Part shown: positions 19,525-27,636 of the stretch, piece by piece
How positions within the stretch are numbered: the stretch's first letter is position 1
How the letters are laid out: each line of letters opens with the position of its first letter
Origin: Selenomonadaceae bacterium
GTDB taxonomy: Bacteria > Bacillota > Negativicutes > Selenomonadales > Selenomonadaceae
Assembly: GCA_024698045.1 (NCBI GenBank)
Contig: JAILRS010000030.1
Span: 32,102 to 96,101, forward strand
Reading direction: 5' to 3'
Length of the DNA stretch: 64,000 bases
Translations under genes and position numbers: made by a program
The notes under the pieces: model-generated
Told to the model about the DNA's origin: nothing
Database searches by the model: none
What the model saw: only the letters and a program-made list of their open reading frames with translations

Positions 19525-19767
19525 ACATAGCGTTTAAGCGGTGTTAAGATTTAATCACAAGTATCGGGATATAAATTTGCAGCGATTTTTTTACGACGTT
19601 AAAGACAGAAACGGGCAATAGGTATATAATGTCAAGCAATAATTGTGTCGTAAAAAACAAAGGTATGAAGTAAATGCCGAGTGAATTGGTTATAAGGTCG
19701 TATAACAAGTCCGCCGAGATTGAGGAAAATATTTGTTTGATAAGTTTGTAAGATAAGGAAGGTTCTA

Positions 19768-20475
19768 ATGGTCGGTCATACTTTTGTCGTCGAGAAACTC
19801 TGTCCGATTTGCGAAAAGATGACACGAGTAGTGAAGACGCGTTCAAGAATACCGGTAACCCGTCGCGATGAAGATGCCTGTACTCATTACAGAGATTTTA
19901 ATCCGTACTATTACACGGTTTGGGTGTGTGAACATTGTGGTTTTGCAGCAGACGAAACAACTTTCACTACGAAGATGCCCGACCGTTATTTGGCAATTCT
20001 GCGTTCTGTTCTGTTGAGCAGAAAAATAAATATACCGTTCACGGAAACAAGGACATTGGGCAATGCCACCACTGCCTTTCGTTTGGCGTTGAAATTTTTG
20101 GATATACTTAAGGGTAAATCTTCAAAGAAAGCAAAATATGCTCATCAACTGGCGTGGATATACCGCGACTCGGAAGAACACGAAGACGACGAAAAAGAAT
20201 TCATGTTGAAAGCTGCGCAGTTTTATGAAATAGCATTGGCAAAAGAACATTTTCCGATTGGAGAATTAACGGACAACGCAACGATATATTTGATAGCGGC
20301 GATTTACTATCGGTTAGGCGATTGGCAAAAAGCTACGTCGTTTTTGTCGCGGCTGATAGGAGATCAAACGGTAAGGCAACGAGAGCCGAGAATTTATGAC
20401 AAGGCACGAGATTTATGGGGCGAAATTCGTGCAAGCAAGAAGAACCCCGTCAAGAAGGGCATTATACTTAAATAA
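19768..20475 (+). CDS. DUF2225 domain protein with zinc-ribbon and TPR-like repeats
   Basis: A 235-residue cytoplasmic protein of the DUF2225 family found in Firmicutes. Two CxxC pairs (CPIC near residue 12, CEHC near 54) form a likely zinc ribbon at the N terminus. The rest is helical and resembles tetratricopeptide repeats (AAQFYEIALAKEHF, IYLIAAIYYRLGDWQKA). The ATG follows a GGAAGG site. The function is not known. It is close to the DUF4127 gene downstream (19 nt gap), so they are likely cotranscribed. Confidence 0.8.
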   Translation: MVGHTFVVEKLCPICEKMTRVVKTRSRIPVTRRDEDACTHYRDFNPYYYTVWVCEHCGFAADETTFTTKMPDRYLAILRSVLLSRKINIPFTETRTLGNATTAFRLALKFLDILKGKSSKKAKYAHQLAWIYRDSEEHEDDEKEFMLKAAQFYEIALAKEHFPIGELTDNATIYLIAAIYYRLGDWQKATSFLSRLIGDQTVRQREPRIYDKARDLWGEIRASKKNPVKKGIILK

Positions 20476-20494
20476 CGGAGATGATATTGTAAAA

Positions 20495-22108
20495 GTGAAC
20501 AGAAAAAATTTTATGATGCGGCTGCTCACGTGTATTATGTTGGGGCTTTTTATGACGGTGGCGATACCGAATGATTGTGCCGCCCGAAAAAAAGTTGTCA
20601 AAGAAAAATTTCTCTACATACCGCAAGACAATCGCCCGATAGTTGCCAAACAAACAGTTGAAGTTTTGGAAAAGGCGGGAATAGAAGTAGTAATGCCGCC
20701 AATGGAATTCTTGGGCAATCGTGACAAATTGGGGGATCCCGATTTACTTTGGGATTGGTTGAAAAAGAATGCGAAGAAGGATATAACCGCGGCGATAATT
20801 TCGTCTGACGCAATGATTTACGGAAGTCTTGTCGGTTCACGCAAACACGAATACAGTAGCGATGAAATTTTGGCTCGTGTGGATTTATTCGCGGAATTCC
20901 ATAAGAAACATAAGAAGTTGCCGCTGTATGTATTCGGCTCGATAATGAGGACACCGCGTTCGGGTGTTGCTTCCGGTTACGAGGAGCCTGACTATTATCG
21001 TTACTACGGCGCGAATATTTTCCGTTTGACGGAATTAATGGATAAGCAGGAGACTGAAGGCTTGACGACACGCGAAATAAAAGAATTTAATTTCTTGCAG
21101 CGATTGATTCCGCCCAAGGCTCTTGAGGATTGGATGGGACGTCGTGAAAAAAATTTCGCCGTCAATAAAAAATTAATCGACTATGCACGCGAAAACAATT
21201 TCAGTTATCTGTTACTCGGTCGCGACGATAATGCTCCGTATTCGCAGACACACAATGAAGGACGTAAACTTTTGGAGTACGGGCAAAGTCTCGGCATAAA
21301 CAAATATTTGACGACGGCAGGCATTGACGAAATCGGTCTGGTGATGTTGACACGCGCGGCAAATGAACGCTCTAACACTTCGCCGAAAGTTTTCGTGAAA
21401 TACAATTGGGGACGCGGCGCAGATACAATTCCGGCTTACTCCGACGAGACAATCGGCGATTCGATTAACTCGGCAATAGCGGCAACGGGTGCCACTTCCG
21501 TCGACAACGAAAATGCCGCAGATTTTGTCATGGTAGTCAATACGAATCCCGACGGTATAACTTTCGAGGCGGACAGCAGTCATAATAGCGATAAAACTCG
21601 TACCGGTACAAAATATCTCGTTGATATAATTAGCGATTACGTTGACGAGGGGCGCAAGGTTATTGTTGCCGACGTCGCTTTTTCTAACGGATCCGATAAT
21701 GCATTCATGGAACAGATGATGCGGCGCGGTTTGCTGTTCAAAATCAAATCTTACTCCGGTTGGAATACGCCGACAAATTCATCGGGTTTCGCGCTCAGCG
21801 AGGGAATTTTGACCGCGCGTATGAAAGAAAATGCCGTCAACGAATTACTGTTGCGTCGTTATCTTGATGATTGGGCGTATCAAGCGAATGTAAGAAATAT
21901 CGTGGCGGCACAACTCGATTGGATTGACGGAGATGGGCGTTACGAACTTCTTGACGATAAATCCGATATGGTCATCGACAGTTGTTCGGAGATGCTCGAA
22001 ATCTTTGCGCAGAACAATTTACCTAACTTCACCGGTAACGATAATATCCGCGTGCTTTTCCCGTGGAACAGAATGTTTGAGGCAGATATAATCGTCGGCA
22101 GACATTGA
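20495..22108 (+). CDS. DUF4127 family exported protein
   Basis: A 537-residue protein of the DUF4127 family. A signal peptide is visible at the N terminus: basic MNRKN, a hydrophobic stretch LLTCIMLGLFMTVAI, then a cleavage region around CAA. The mature part begins with FLYIPQDNRPIVAKQTVE and has SSDAMIYGSLVGSRKH and LGRDDNAPYSQTHNEG blocks typical of the family. I take the GTG at 20495 as start, since the reading frame upstream runs through the previous gene; an ATG at 20513 is possible. The function is unknown. It is the last gene of the ordinary chromosomal block on this side; 22109-22236 holds nothing recognisable. Confidence 0.85.
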   Translation: MNRKNFMMRLLTCIMLGLFMTVAIPNDCAARKKVVKEKFLYIPQDNRPIVAKQTVEVLEKAGIEVVMPPMEFLGNRDKLGDPDLLWDWLKKNAKKDITAAIISSDAMIYGSLVGSRKHEYSSDEILARVDLFAEFHKKHKKLPLYVFGSIMRTPRSGVASGYEEPDYYRYYGANIFRLTELMDKQETEGLTTREIKEFNFLQRLIPPKALEDWMGRREKNFAVNKKLIDYARENNFSYLLLGRDDNAPYSQTHNEGRKLLEYGQSLGINKYLTTAGIDEIGLVMLTRAANERSNTSPKVFVKYNWGRGADTIPAYSDETIGDSINSAIAATGATSVDNENAADFVMVVNTNPDGITFEADSSHNSDKTRTGTKYLVDIISDYVDEGRKVIVADVAFSNGSDNAFMEQMMRRGLLFKIKSYSGWNTPTNSSGFALSEGILTARMKENAVNELLLRRYLDDWAYQANVRNIVAAQLDWIDGDGRYELLDDKSDMVIDSCSEMLEIFAQNNLPNFTGNDNIRVLFPWNRMFEADIIVGRH

Positions 22109-22236
22109 CGGAAAATATAAACCGCGATTTTTGCCGTAGTATCATTCGCAATTCTTATTTTCGGTAAAATATCGCCCCTGCTTGCGGTAAAAAAATCATA
22201 GAAGGAATATCGCAGGTAAATGCAAATTAAAAATAA

Positions 22237-22608
22237 ACCACTTTTATTGTTATCAGCAGTCTTAACCGTGCCAATTACAACATAGAAATTTCTTTCCAAG
22301 CTTTCAAAGAATCCGGCGGCGTTGAATATTCCGCTGACGTTATTTTCGGCGTGCAGTTACTTCTCGGCAAAGACGACAAAGGCAAAGACCTTCCTCGTAC
22401 CTTCGATCACATCGAAGCCGCTAAAAAACAAATCCCTCGCTTAATTCAACTTCAGTGCTTGAAAAATCGGTTCGGCTCTAACTTTAATGTCGGTTTTCTT
22501 TACTATCCCAACGTCGATTTTTTTGAACCTATGAACGACGAAGAATATTTTTCCCGCACTGGTCAATTTGTTAAAACCAAAGGAGATAATAATAATGACA
22601 ACACCTAA
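22237..22608 (+). pseudogene. 3' fragment of a DnaB/RecA-like replicative helicase gene
   Basis: The frame reads TTFIVISSLNRANYN, then FQAFKESGGVEYSADVIFGVQ, then about 70 more residues ending in a normal stop. This is the final part of the DnaB-like ATPase core as found in phage, plasmid and ICE helicases (ISSLNR and FKESG are the tell-tale blocks). A TAA precedes it in frame and no Walker motifs remain upstream, so only the C-terminal third survives. Codon use is rich in TAT/ATT/GAT and differs from the chromosomal genes. It directly precedes the next gene and marks a decayed replication module. Confidence 0.65.
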
Positions 22609-23498
22609 TAATAACAACACCTAATAATAACTTTCCTAACATTCAGGTTTATCCCGCTAAAAATTTCAAAGTCGCTATCGATAACCTTACCCGTCAAATG
22701 TTTGAAATGTGCATTGATGGTAAAGATGAAATTTCTTTTGAACTCGTCGAAAGTCATCTCAAAAACATTAAAAGCTCTATCAAGATTTCCAATCTGAACA
22801 CTCTTTCTGTCAAGTTTACCGAATTTGAATACGCTGTTTTTAACTCTACTATTACCGAGCGTATCGCCGAAAACGATTATACTACTGCCGCTATTCTCTG
22901 CCGTCATTTAGGTTCTTGGCATACGCCTAGCACGGAAATTCAACAAGCCGTCATCGATAGTTTAGATAAATTGGCGGCTATTCGCATCATTGCTAATTTG
23001 GACGGTACTCAAAAATTTTATACGTCGCCCATTGGTGACTTTGAATTTCGCGGCTATCTTTTACCTTCCGAGTCTCTCAAAATGTCCATCAACGGACAAC
23101 CTTCCTCTTTAATTCATTTTCTTTCTAAAGGTCCTGTCTTTGCTATTGCTGAAATGAAAGACCAAATTATTACTTGCCCTTCCGAACTTATGCAAGTTCC
23201 TGTTAGAACCACTACTCGTACCATTGCCATTAATCATTTTCTTTTGCGCCGCATTCTTGAAATTAAAGGCAGTGCAGAGACTTCAAAAACTAACAAGCGC
23301 GTTAAGCCTCTTCGTCATACCATTTTATTTGATTCTCTTTTCAAAGCTTGCGATATTAATGGCAAACGCGCTAAACAACAAGCCCGCGAAATTGCAGACA
23401 TCATTTTAAATTTCTTTGTTGAGAAAAATTTGATTAAAAATTTCTCTTACGAACTCGGTAACTCCGGTAAATTCCGCGCTATTAATTTCGATTTCTAA
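22595..23498 (+). pseudogene. Unrecognised replication-module protein, frameshifted by a 16-bp tandem duplication
   Basis: An ATG at 22595 with AAAGGAG upstream starts a frame that ends after 9 codons. The downstream frame, which continues to 23498, is off by one. A perfect 16-bp tandem duplication lies between the two; removing one copy joins them into a protein beginning MTTPNNNFPNIQVYP of about 295 residues. Without repair, translation could begin only at an internal codon such as 22698. The protein has no motif I recognise. The C-terminal third is basic (TSKTNKRVKPLRHT) and helical, and the context next to a helicase fragment suggests a plasmid or ICE replication or DNA-binding role. That is inference. 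Confidence 0.6.
22598..22629 (+). repeat. Perfect 16-bp tandem duplication
   Basis: The unit ACAACACCTAATAATA occurs twice in direct succession (22598-22613 and 22614-22629), immediately after an ATG with a good ribosome binding site. Sixteen is not a multiple of three, so it shifts the reading frame. Confidence 0.95.
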
Positions 23499-23649
23499 CC
23501 TTTCTGATTCTCAATTATACGGCTCTAAATGAGAATAGCGTTCTGTCGGGCATACCTGTTTACGGTACCTTTGCATATTTGACTTTTTAAAATTTTTGGC
23601 GTTCCAATGCGGGTTTGTGAGGTCAAATGAGAATGATTCTACATCTATA

Positions 23650-23676
23650 TACATTGTATACCCTATAGACAATGTA
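23650..23676. promoter_or_regulatory. Inverted repeat upstream of the WYL regulator gene
   Basis: TACATTGT and ACAATGTA form a perfect 8-bp dyad with an 11-nt spacer, 118 bp upstream of the WYL gene start. It fits an operator for autoregulation by a dimeric regulator. No clear -35/-10 pair can be assigned around it. The wider gap 23499-23793 holds only this, the adjacent hairpin and A/T-rich runs. Confidence 0.5.
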
Positions 23677-23703
23677 AGCGGGAAAAATTTTTTCCCCGCT
23701 TAC
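23674..23703. terminator. GC-armed hairpin, terminator-like
   Basis: GTAAGCGGG and CCCGCTTAC form a perfect 9-bp stem around an A/T loop. There is no clean T-run directly after it on the plus strand, so it may be a terminator remnant or part of the regulatory region of the next gene. Confidence 0.4.
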
Positions 23704-23793
23704 GCTAAAAAATTTTTCCGCTTGGGAGAGACGGAAAACTAAAAAAAATTTTTCCCGAAAACCGTAACAAAAAACTTGAGGAGGGAACAGTTT

Positions 23794-24903
23794 ATGGCGG
23801 ATAATGGTAGCAAACCGAGAATATTTGTGAGGGATTTGCTGTTTCTGGACGTGATAAAATCTACAAGTTTTTCAGAACCAAAGAATTCAAGAGAGATAAA
23901 CGCCGAAATTGAAAAAAGATGGAATGAACTTTTTCCTGATGAACAATTTCCAAAAATGGGCGTGAAAACAATAATAAAGCACGTAGCAGATATGAAAAGT
24001 AGCGGTCTGTACAATGTAAAAGTGCATCCTAATAATCGGCTAGGTTATTACAACGTCGGTGAAGAAAAAAAGAATGAAGAAATAAAATTTTTATACATAT
24101 CCGAAGTCATAATAATTGCCACTGCGTTATATCGTTCGCCGGACGTTTCGGTTGATACGTTAAGACGAATAATGGACTGTCTTGAAAATCTGGTTGAAGT
24201 GGAAGGCGCGTCGTATCTTCTTTTCTTGAAACGTCATATGAAAAGGTGGGGGATTCCTCGAAAAACAACACGTGATATACGTTCAACTATCAATAAATTA
24301 TGGAAAAATCTTACGAATAATATTATTCCCAAAAAAGTGAAATTCAGTTATGGCAACGCCAAATATATTGTATCGCCGTATTTCTTTGCTTGGGAAAATG
24401 ATGAATTGTATTTGATTGGCGGTACAGCCGGACAGCATTTAAAAAATTTTAAAATGGTAGAGATAGAAAATTTGATGTTGGTTGATAAAGAAGCAGAGCC
24501 GATACGCAAGACAGCCGATTATTTGCATTATATTCCCGATGAAGATTTTAGCGGAAGAGACAGAGGCGGCTTGACAATAGAATTTCCGTTGGACAGGTAC
24601 ATAAGGGAGCATATTTATATGGCTTCAAGTGAAACGTTGCCGATAGAAATAGAAATATATTTTCGCGCAGATATGAAAGATAAAATCTTAACGCAATTCG
24701 GTTTAATTGAAGAAAATATTTGCTTTGCCGAAGAAAATTGGGACGGACAAAAAGTTTTCAGCACTACAATAACGGCGCAAGAAAATGACGGTTTATATCA
24801 GTGGCTAATGCAGTTTGGGGACAGAGTGAAAGTTATTTCGCCAAAAATTGTTCGTGATAATTTGAAACAACGTTTTTGCAAAGCATTAAATCTTCTCGGC
24901 TAG
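23794..24903 (+). CDS. WYL-domain transcriptional regulator (BrxR/CapW-like)
   Basis: A 369-residue protein with the layout of WYL regulators. The N-terminal winged helix-turn-helix is at about residues 10-85, a helical linker follows, a WYL domain lies at about 170-250 (SPYFFAWENDELYLIGG, with YLI in place of the WYL core), and a C-terminal WCX-like domain ends with GDRVKVISPKIVRDNL. WYL proteins of this type (BrxR, CapW) repress defence operons and respond to nucleic acids or nucleotides. The ATG follows GAGGAGG by 9 nt. A dyad upstream may be its operator. It faces the accessory genes and the BREX operon about 9.6 kb downstream; control of BREX is an inference. Confidence 0.82.
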   Translation: MADNGSKPRIFVRDLLFLDVIKSTSFSEPKNSREINAEIEKRWNELFPDEQFPKMGVKTIIKHVADMKSSGLYNVKVHPNNRLGYYNVGEEKKNEEIKFLYISEVIIIATALYRSPDVSVDTLRRIMDCLENLVEVEGASYLLFLKRHMKRWGIPRKTTRDIRSTINKLWKNLTNNIIPKKVKFSYGNAKYIVSPYFFAWENDELYLIGGTAGQHLKNFKMVEIENLMLVDKEAEPIRKTADYLHYIPDEDFSGRDRGGLTIEFPLDRYIREHIYMASSETLPIEIEIYFRADMKDKILTQFGLIEENICFAEENWDGQKVFSTTITAQENDGLYQWLMQFGDRVKVISPKIVRDNLKQRFCKALNLLG

Positions 24904-24920
24904 ATAGTAACCTATGGACT

Positions 24921-24963
24921 AATATGCAAGGGGTAAAGGCGTCGCCTCTTGTATATTTTTTTA
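24921..24963 (+). terminator. Terminator of the WYL gene
   Basis: ATATGCAAGGGG and CCTCTTGTATAT pair around a loop and are followed by a run of T, 18 nt after the WYL stop codon. Confidence 0.65.
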
Positions 24964-25033
24964 TCAGCAATTATTGTTAACCACAAAGTTAATTGAAGGG
25001 CGTTGATTGAGAATGACAAATTATGTTGACTGA

Positions 25034-25705
25034 ATGAAAGATTATTTGAAAGCTGAAACGGCGAAACTTGAAAAAATTCCTTACAAGAGAGTATTGGCAG
25101 TAGGAGACATACACGGGCATTTTACGGAATTTATGACGCTGTTTAAAAAGCTAGATGTATCAAGTGAGGATTTGTTAATTTTTCTCGGAGATTTAATTCA
25201 AGGCGGCAATGAAAATTTGAAGATGATTCGTTGGGCTATGGCGGAAAGTAAAAAATCTAATGTGATTGTACTGATGGGCAATGCTGAAGATGATTTTTTG
25301 AACGGTGCTAAGGGAAAATTTGCGAAAGAATTGAAAGAAGTTGCAAAAAGCGATCCGCAACTGGAGCAACAAGTAATAGAGTTTCTGGAAAACCTTCCGA
25401 CGCACTACTATTTGGAAAAAATATTTTTCTTTTGCCACGCCGGAATTGACCCACAGAAATCTTTGCTGAATCAGCCGAAAACCAAACTGCTGAATAATCG
25501 TCCAAAAAAATTCGCTGAAGAATATTTAGGAAAAACGCTGATTGTTGTTGGACATACGCGGGTACAGAAAATTAACGAGGCGTATACAATTCCAATGAAA
25601 CTGCCAAATAGAAATATTCTTCTGCTAGACACGGGAATAAAAAAAGGGGGGCGCGTGTCGTGTGTAGATGTTTTGAGCGGGCAATATTGGCAAAGTGAGC
25701 AATAA
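25034..25705 (+). CDS. Degenerate PPP-type metallophosphoesterase (probable pseudophosphatase)
   Basis: A 223-residue protein of the calcineurin-like/PPP Ser-Thr phosphatase family, paralogous to the next gene (near-identical VGDIHG coding segment). GDIHG and the late HAGIDP and VGHT blocks remain. However, the second motif reads GDLIQGG where active enzymes have GDxxDRG, and the third reads GNAED where active enzymes have GNHE. The phosphate-binding arginine and the catalytic histidine are therefore missing. It probably binds metal or phosphate without turning over, perhaps regulating its partner. The ribosome binding site is weak. It begins the phosphatase/Sel1 gene group. Confidence 0.82.
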   Translation: MKDYLKAETAKLEKIPYKRVLAVGDIHGHFTEFMTLFKKLDVSSEDLLIFLGDLIQGGNENLKMIRWAMAESKKSNVIVLMGNAEDDFLNGAKGKFAKELKEVAKSDPQLEQQVIEFLENLPTHYYLEKIFFFCHAGIDPQKSLLNQPKTKLLNNRPKKFAEEYLGKTLIVVGHTRVQKINEAYTIPMKLPNRNILLLDTGIKKGGRVSCVDVLSGQYWQSEQ

Positions 25706-25723
25706 ATTTTTGGAGGTAAGACA

Positions 25724-26542
25724 ATGGAAAATTATAAAAGAATATTGGCAGTAGGAGACATACACGGTTGCTTTGAAAAATTAATTTCGTTGTGGAAAAA
25801 AATTTCAGTGACGCCGGAAGACCTTGTGATTTTTCTCGGTGACTACATTGATAGAGGGCGGGAGAACGTTAAAGTTTTAAAATGGATTATGACCGAATCC
25901 AAAAAGAAAAATGTAGTTGCGTTGTGCGGAAATCACGAAGATATGCTGAAAACAGATATTTTGGCGGGCTATGTCAAAACGAATGCTTACGGCACTTTGG
26001 GAGAAATAGCCTTGCAAAATTTAAAAGAGCCGCATTTTGTAGACAAAGTTTTTAAATTTCTAAAAAATTTGCCGTATTCGTTTGAACTGGAGATTGGCGA
26101 AAAAAAATATTTTTTCTGCCACGCCGGAATAGATCCAACATTGCCTTTTGATGAACAGGCAGAAGAAGATTTACTTTGGATTCGAGAAAAATTTTTTAGC
26201 TTTTATGAGGGGGAAAAAATAATAGTTGTCGGGCATACTTCACCGATGTTTTTGAAGTCGGACGAAGAAATCTCGCAGAGACTGAAAGAACGTCAAAGAC
26301 GTTTGGAAAATCACGACAAGAATTTGGAAGAAGTTGTTGATGAACTTATTGCAGAGCAATATGAAGGAGGCAAAGATTCACCATTCTTTAAAACCGATGC
26401 AGAAATTAGAGCCGTAAAAAATTATAAACCTGAATGGCGACGTAACGGAAAAATTTTAATGATGGATACTTGTCCGTTTCTGGCGAACGGTTGCATTTCG
26501 TGCGTAGACCTTATAAGCGGTAACCTTTGGCAGAGTGATTGA
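25724..26542 (+). CDS. PPP-type serine/threonine protein phosphatase
   Basis: A 272-residue cytoplasmic phosphoesterase with every PPP motif intact: VGDIHG near residue 10, GDYIDRG near 39, GNHED near 68, CHAGIDP near 127 and VGHTSP near 163. It is similar to bacterial PrpA/bis(5'-nucleosyl)-tetraphosphatase-like enzymes. An insert at about residues 178-225 is charged and helical. The start is preceded by GGAGG. It lies 18 nt after its inactive-looking paralogue, so the two are cotranscribed. The substrate could be a phosphoprotein or dinucleotide; the sequence does not decide. Confidence 0.88.
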   Translation: MENYKRILAVGDIHGCFEKLISLWKKISVTPEDLVIFLGDYIDRGRENVKVLKWIMTESKKKNVVALCGNHEDMLKTDILAGYVKTNAYGTLGEIALQNLKEPHFVDKVFKFLKNLPYSFELEIGEKKYFFCHAGIDPTLPFDEQAEEDLLWIREKFFSFYEGEKIIVVGHTSPMFLKSDEEISQRLKERQRRLENHDKNLEEVVDELIAEQYEGGKDSPFFKTDAEIRAVKNYKPEWRRNGKILMMDTCPFLANGCISCVDLISGNLWQSD

Positions 26543-26603
26543 GATTTTAATTTAAATTTAGCAAATTGAAATTTATGATGATATTCAAGAAAGGATGATG
26601 AAT

Positions 26604-27149
26604 ATGGCACAAGCAACGATTTGGACGGTATCCGATATGGATTTTCAAAATTTTCCTGCTGATGAAAGTGAATTGAATAAAAGACTGGCAGTCGTGAAAA
26701 GCGGTATTCCGAATCAAGGCGACAATATTAAAACTTTCGTAAAACCGGCGTTTGAATTGTTCAAAGATTGCGGGTTCATCAGAAAAATTCTTGTCGAAAA
26801 TTTGAGCAATAAAGATTGGTGTTATTCGTGGTTTAAATGCACAATGAATCCGATGCCCGGAGGCGGTGTTCTCCGTCGTAAAGGAGAAACAATGTGGTCA
26901 AGTAGCGGTTTGAGATATTATTGCCCTTACAGTGAACTGACGGTTTTTTCTGATATTGAATCCGCAAATAAGAAAAACTGGAAAAGTGAAACTAAGTTGG
27001 CGGTTATTTGCGAAGGCGAAACTTACTACATTTCAAATAATTGGTTTGATGATGGAAATCGTAAGCAGAAAGAAAAATTTTATTGGTGGATAAGTGAAAT
27101 GGCGCGGCAACATTCTAAAGTACGTTGGGAACAAAAATTTGGAGGCTGA
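26604..27149 (+). CDS. Unrecognised 181-residue protein in the phosphatase/Sel1 cluster
   Basis: I do not recognise this family. It is a soluble protein rich in tryptophan, with aromatic clusters (WCYSWFKC, YYISNNWFDDG, FYWWISEMA) and a Gly-rich turn PMPGGG. No signal peptide or membrane segment is visible. I take the ATG at 26604, 8 nt after AGGA; two further ATGs at 26595 and 26598 precede it. The next gene starts 4 nt after its stop, so it belongs to the same transcript. Confidence 0.65.
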   Translation: MAQATIWTVSDMDFQNFPADESELNKRLAVVKSGIPNQGDNIKTFVKPAFELFKDCGFIRKILVENLSNKDWCYSWFKCTMNPMPGGGVLRRKGETMWSSSGLRYYCPYSELTVFSDIESANKKNWKSETKLAVICEGETYYISNNWFDDGNRKQKEKFYWWISEMARQHSKVRWEQKFGG

Positions 27150-27153
27150 AAAA

Positions 27154-27624
27154 ATGAAAGAACAACTGATTAAATGGGCAGAAAGCGGCGACGGCGATTC
27201 AATGTACAAGCTTGCAAAAATCTATCAGGCGGAAAAAAATTTTTCAAAATATCAGCATTGGCTTGAAAAATCAGCAGAAACAAAAAACTTTTTCGCAATG
27301 CAAGAATTGGCTGACAACCTGCGCGAGAAAGAAAATTATAGCGCGGCACGTGAAATTTACAAAGAAATTGTTGAAATAAGCGGAGATTGTCGAGCAATGG
27401 AAAATTTGCTGGATATTTCTTCCAATGATACAGAGACTTTAGAATTTATTTTGAGCAAGATAGACAGAATGTACAATGAAATTTACCTGCGAGATTATCA
27501 AATTTTGCGGCGTATGTGGGATTTGGGAACGCGCCGCCACAATGAATGTACAATTCAAACTTTGGCGGCGGTTGAACGTCGAAGAATTGCAAGCTGTATC
27601 CGTAAACTTTTGGCAGAGAATTGA
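27154..27624 (+). CDS. Short Sel1/TPR-like repeat protein
   Basis: A 156-residue helical protein with two or three degenerate Sel1-like repeats (WAESGDGDSMYKLAKIYQ, HWLEKSAETKNFFAMQELA, AAREIYKEI). Such repeats form alpha-solenoids for protein-protein contact. The ATG at 27154 follows GGAGG, and the gene is packed tightly between its neighbours. No enzyme motif is present. Confidence 0.7.
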   Translation: MKEQLIKWAESGDGDSMYKLAKIYQAEKNFSKYQHWLEKSAETKNFFAMQELADNLREKENYSAAREIYKEIVEISGDCRAMENLLDISSNDTETLEFILSKIDRMYNEIYLRDYQILRRMWDLGTRRHNECTIQTLAAVERRRIASCIRKLLAEN

Positions 27625-27636
27625 AAGGAGTCAACT

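Noticed and set aside
22351..22608. A real 85-residue gene
   Set aside because: Homology to the DnaB-like core extends upstream of the apparent GTG start to a stop at 22234, so it is the tail of a truncated larger gene.
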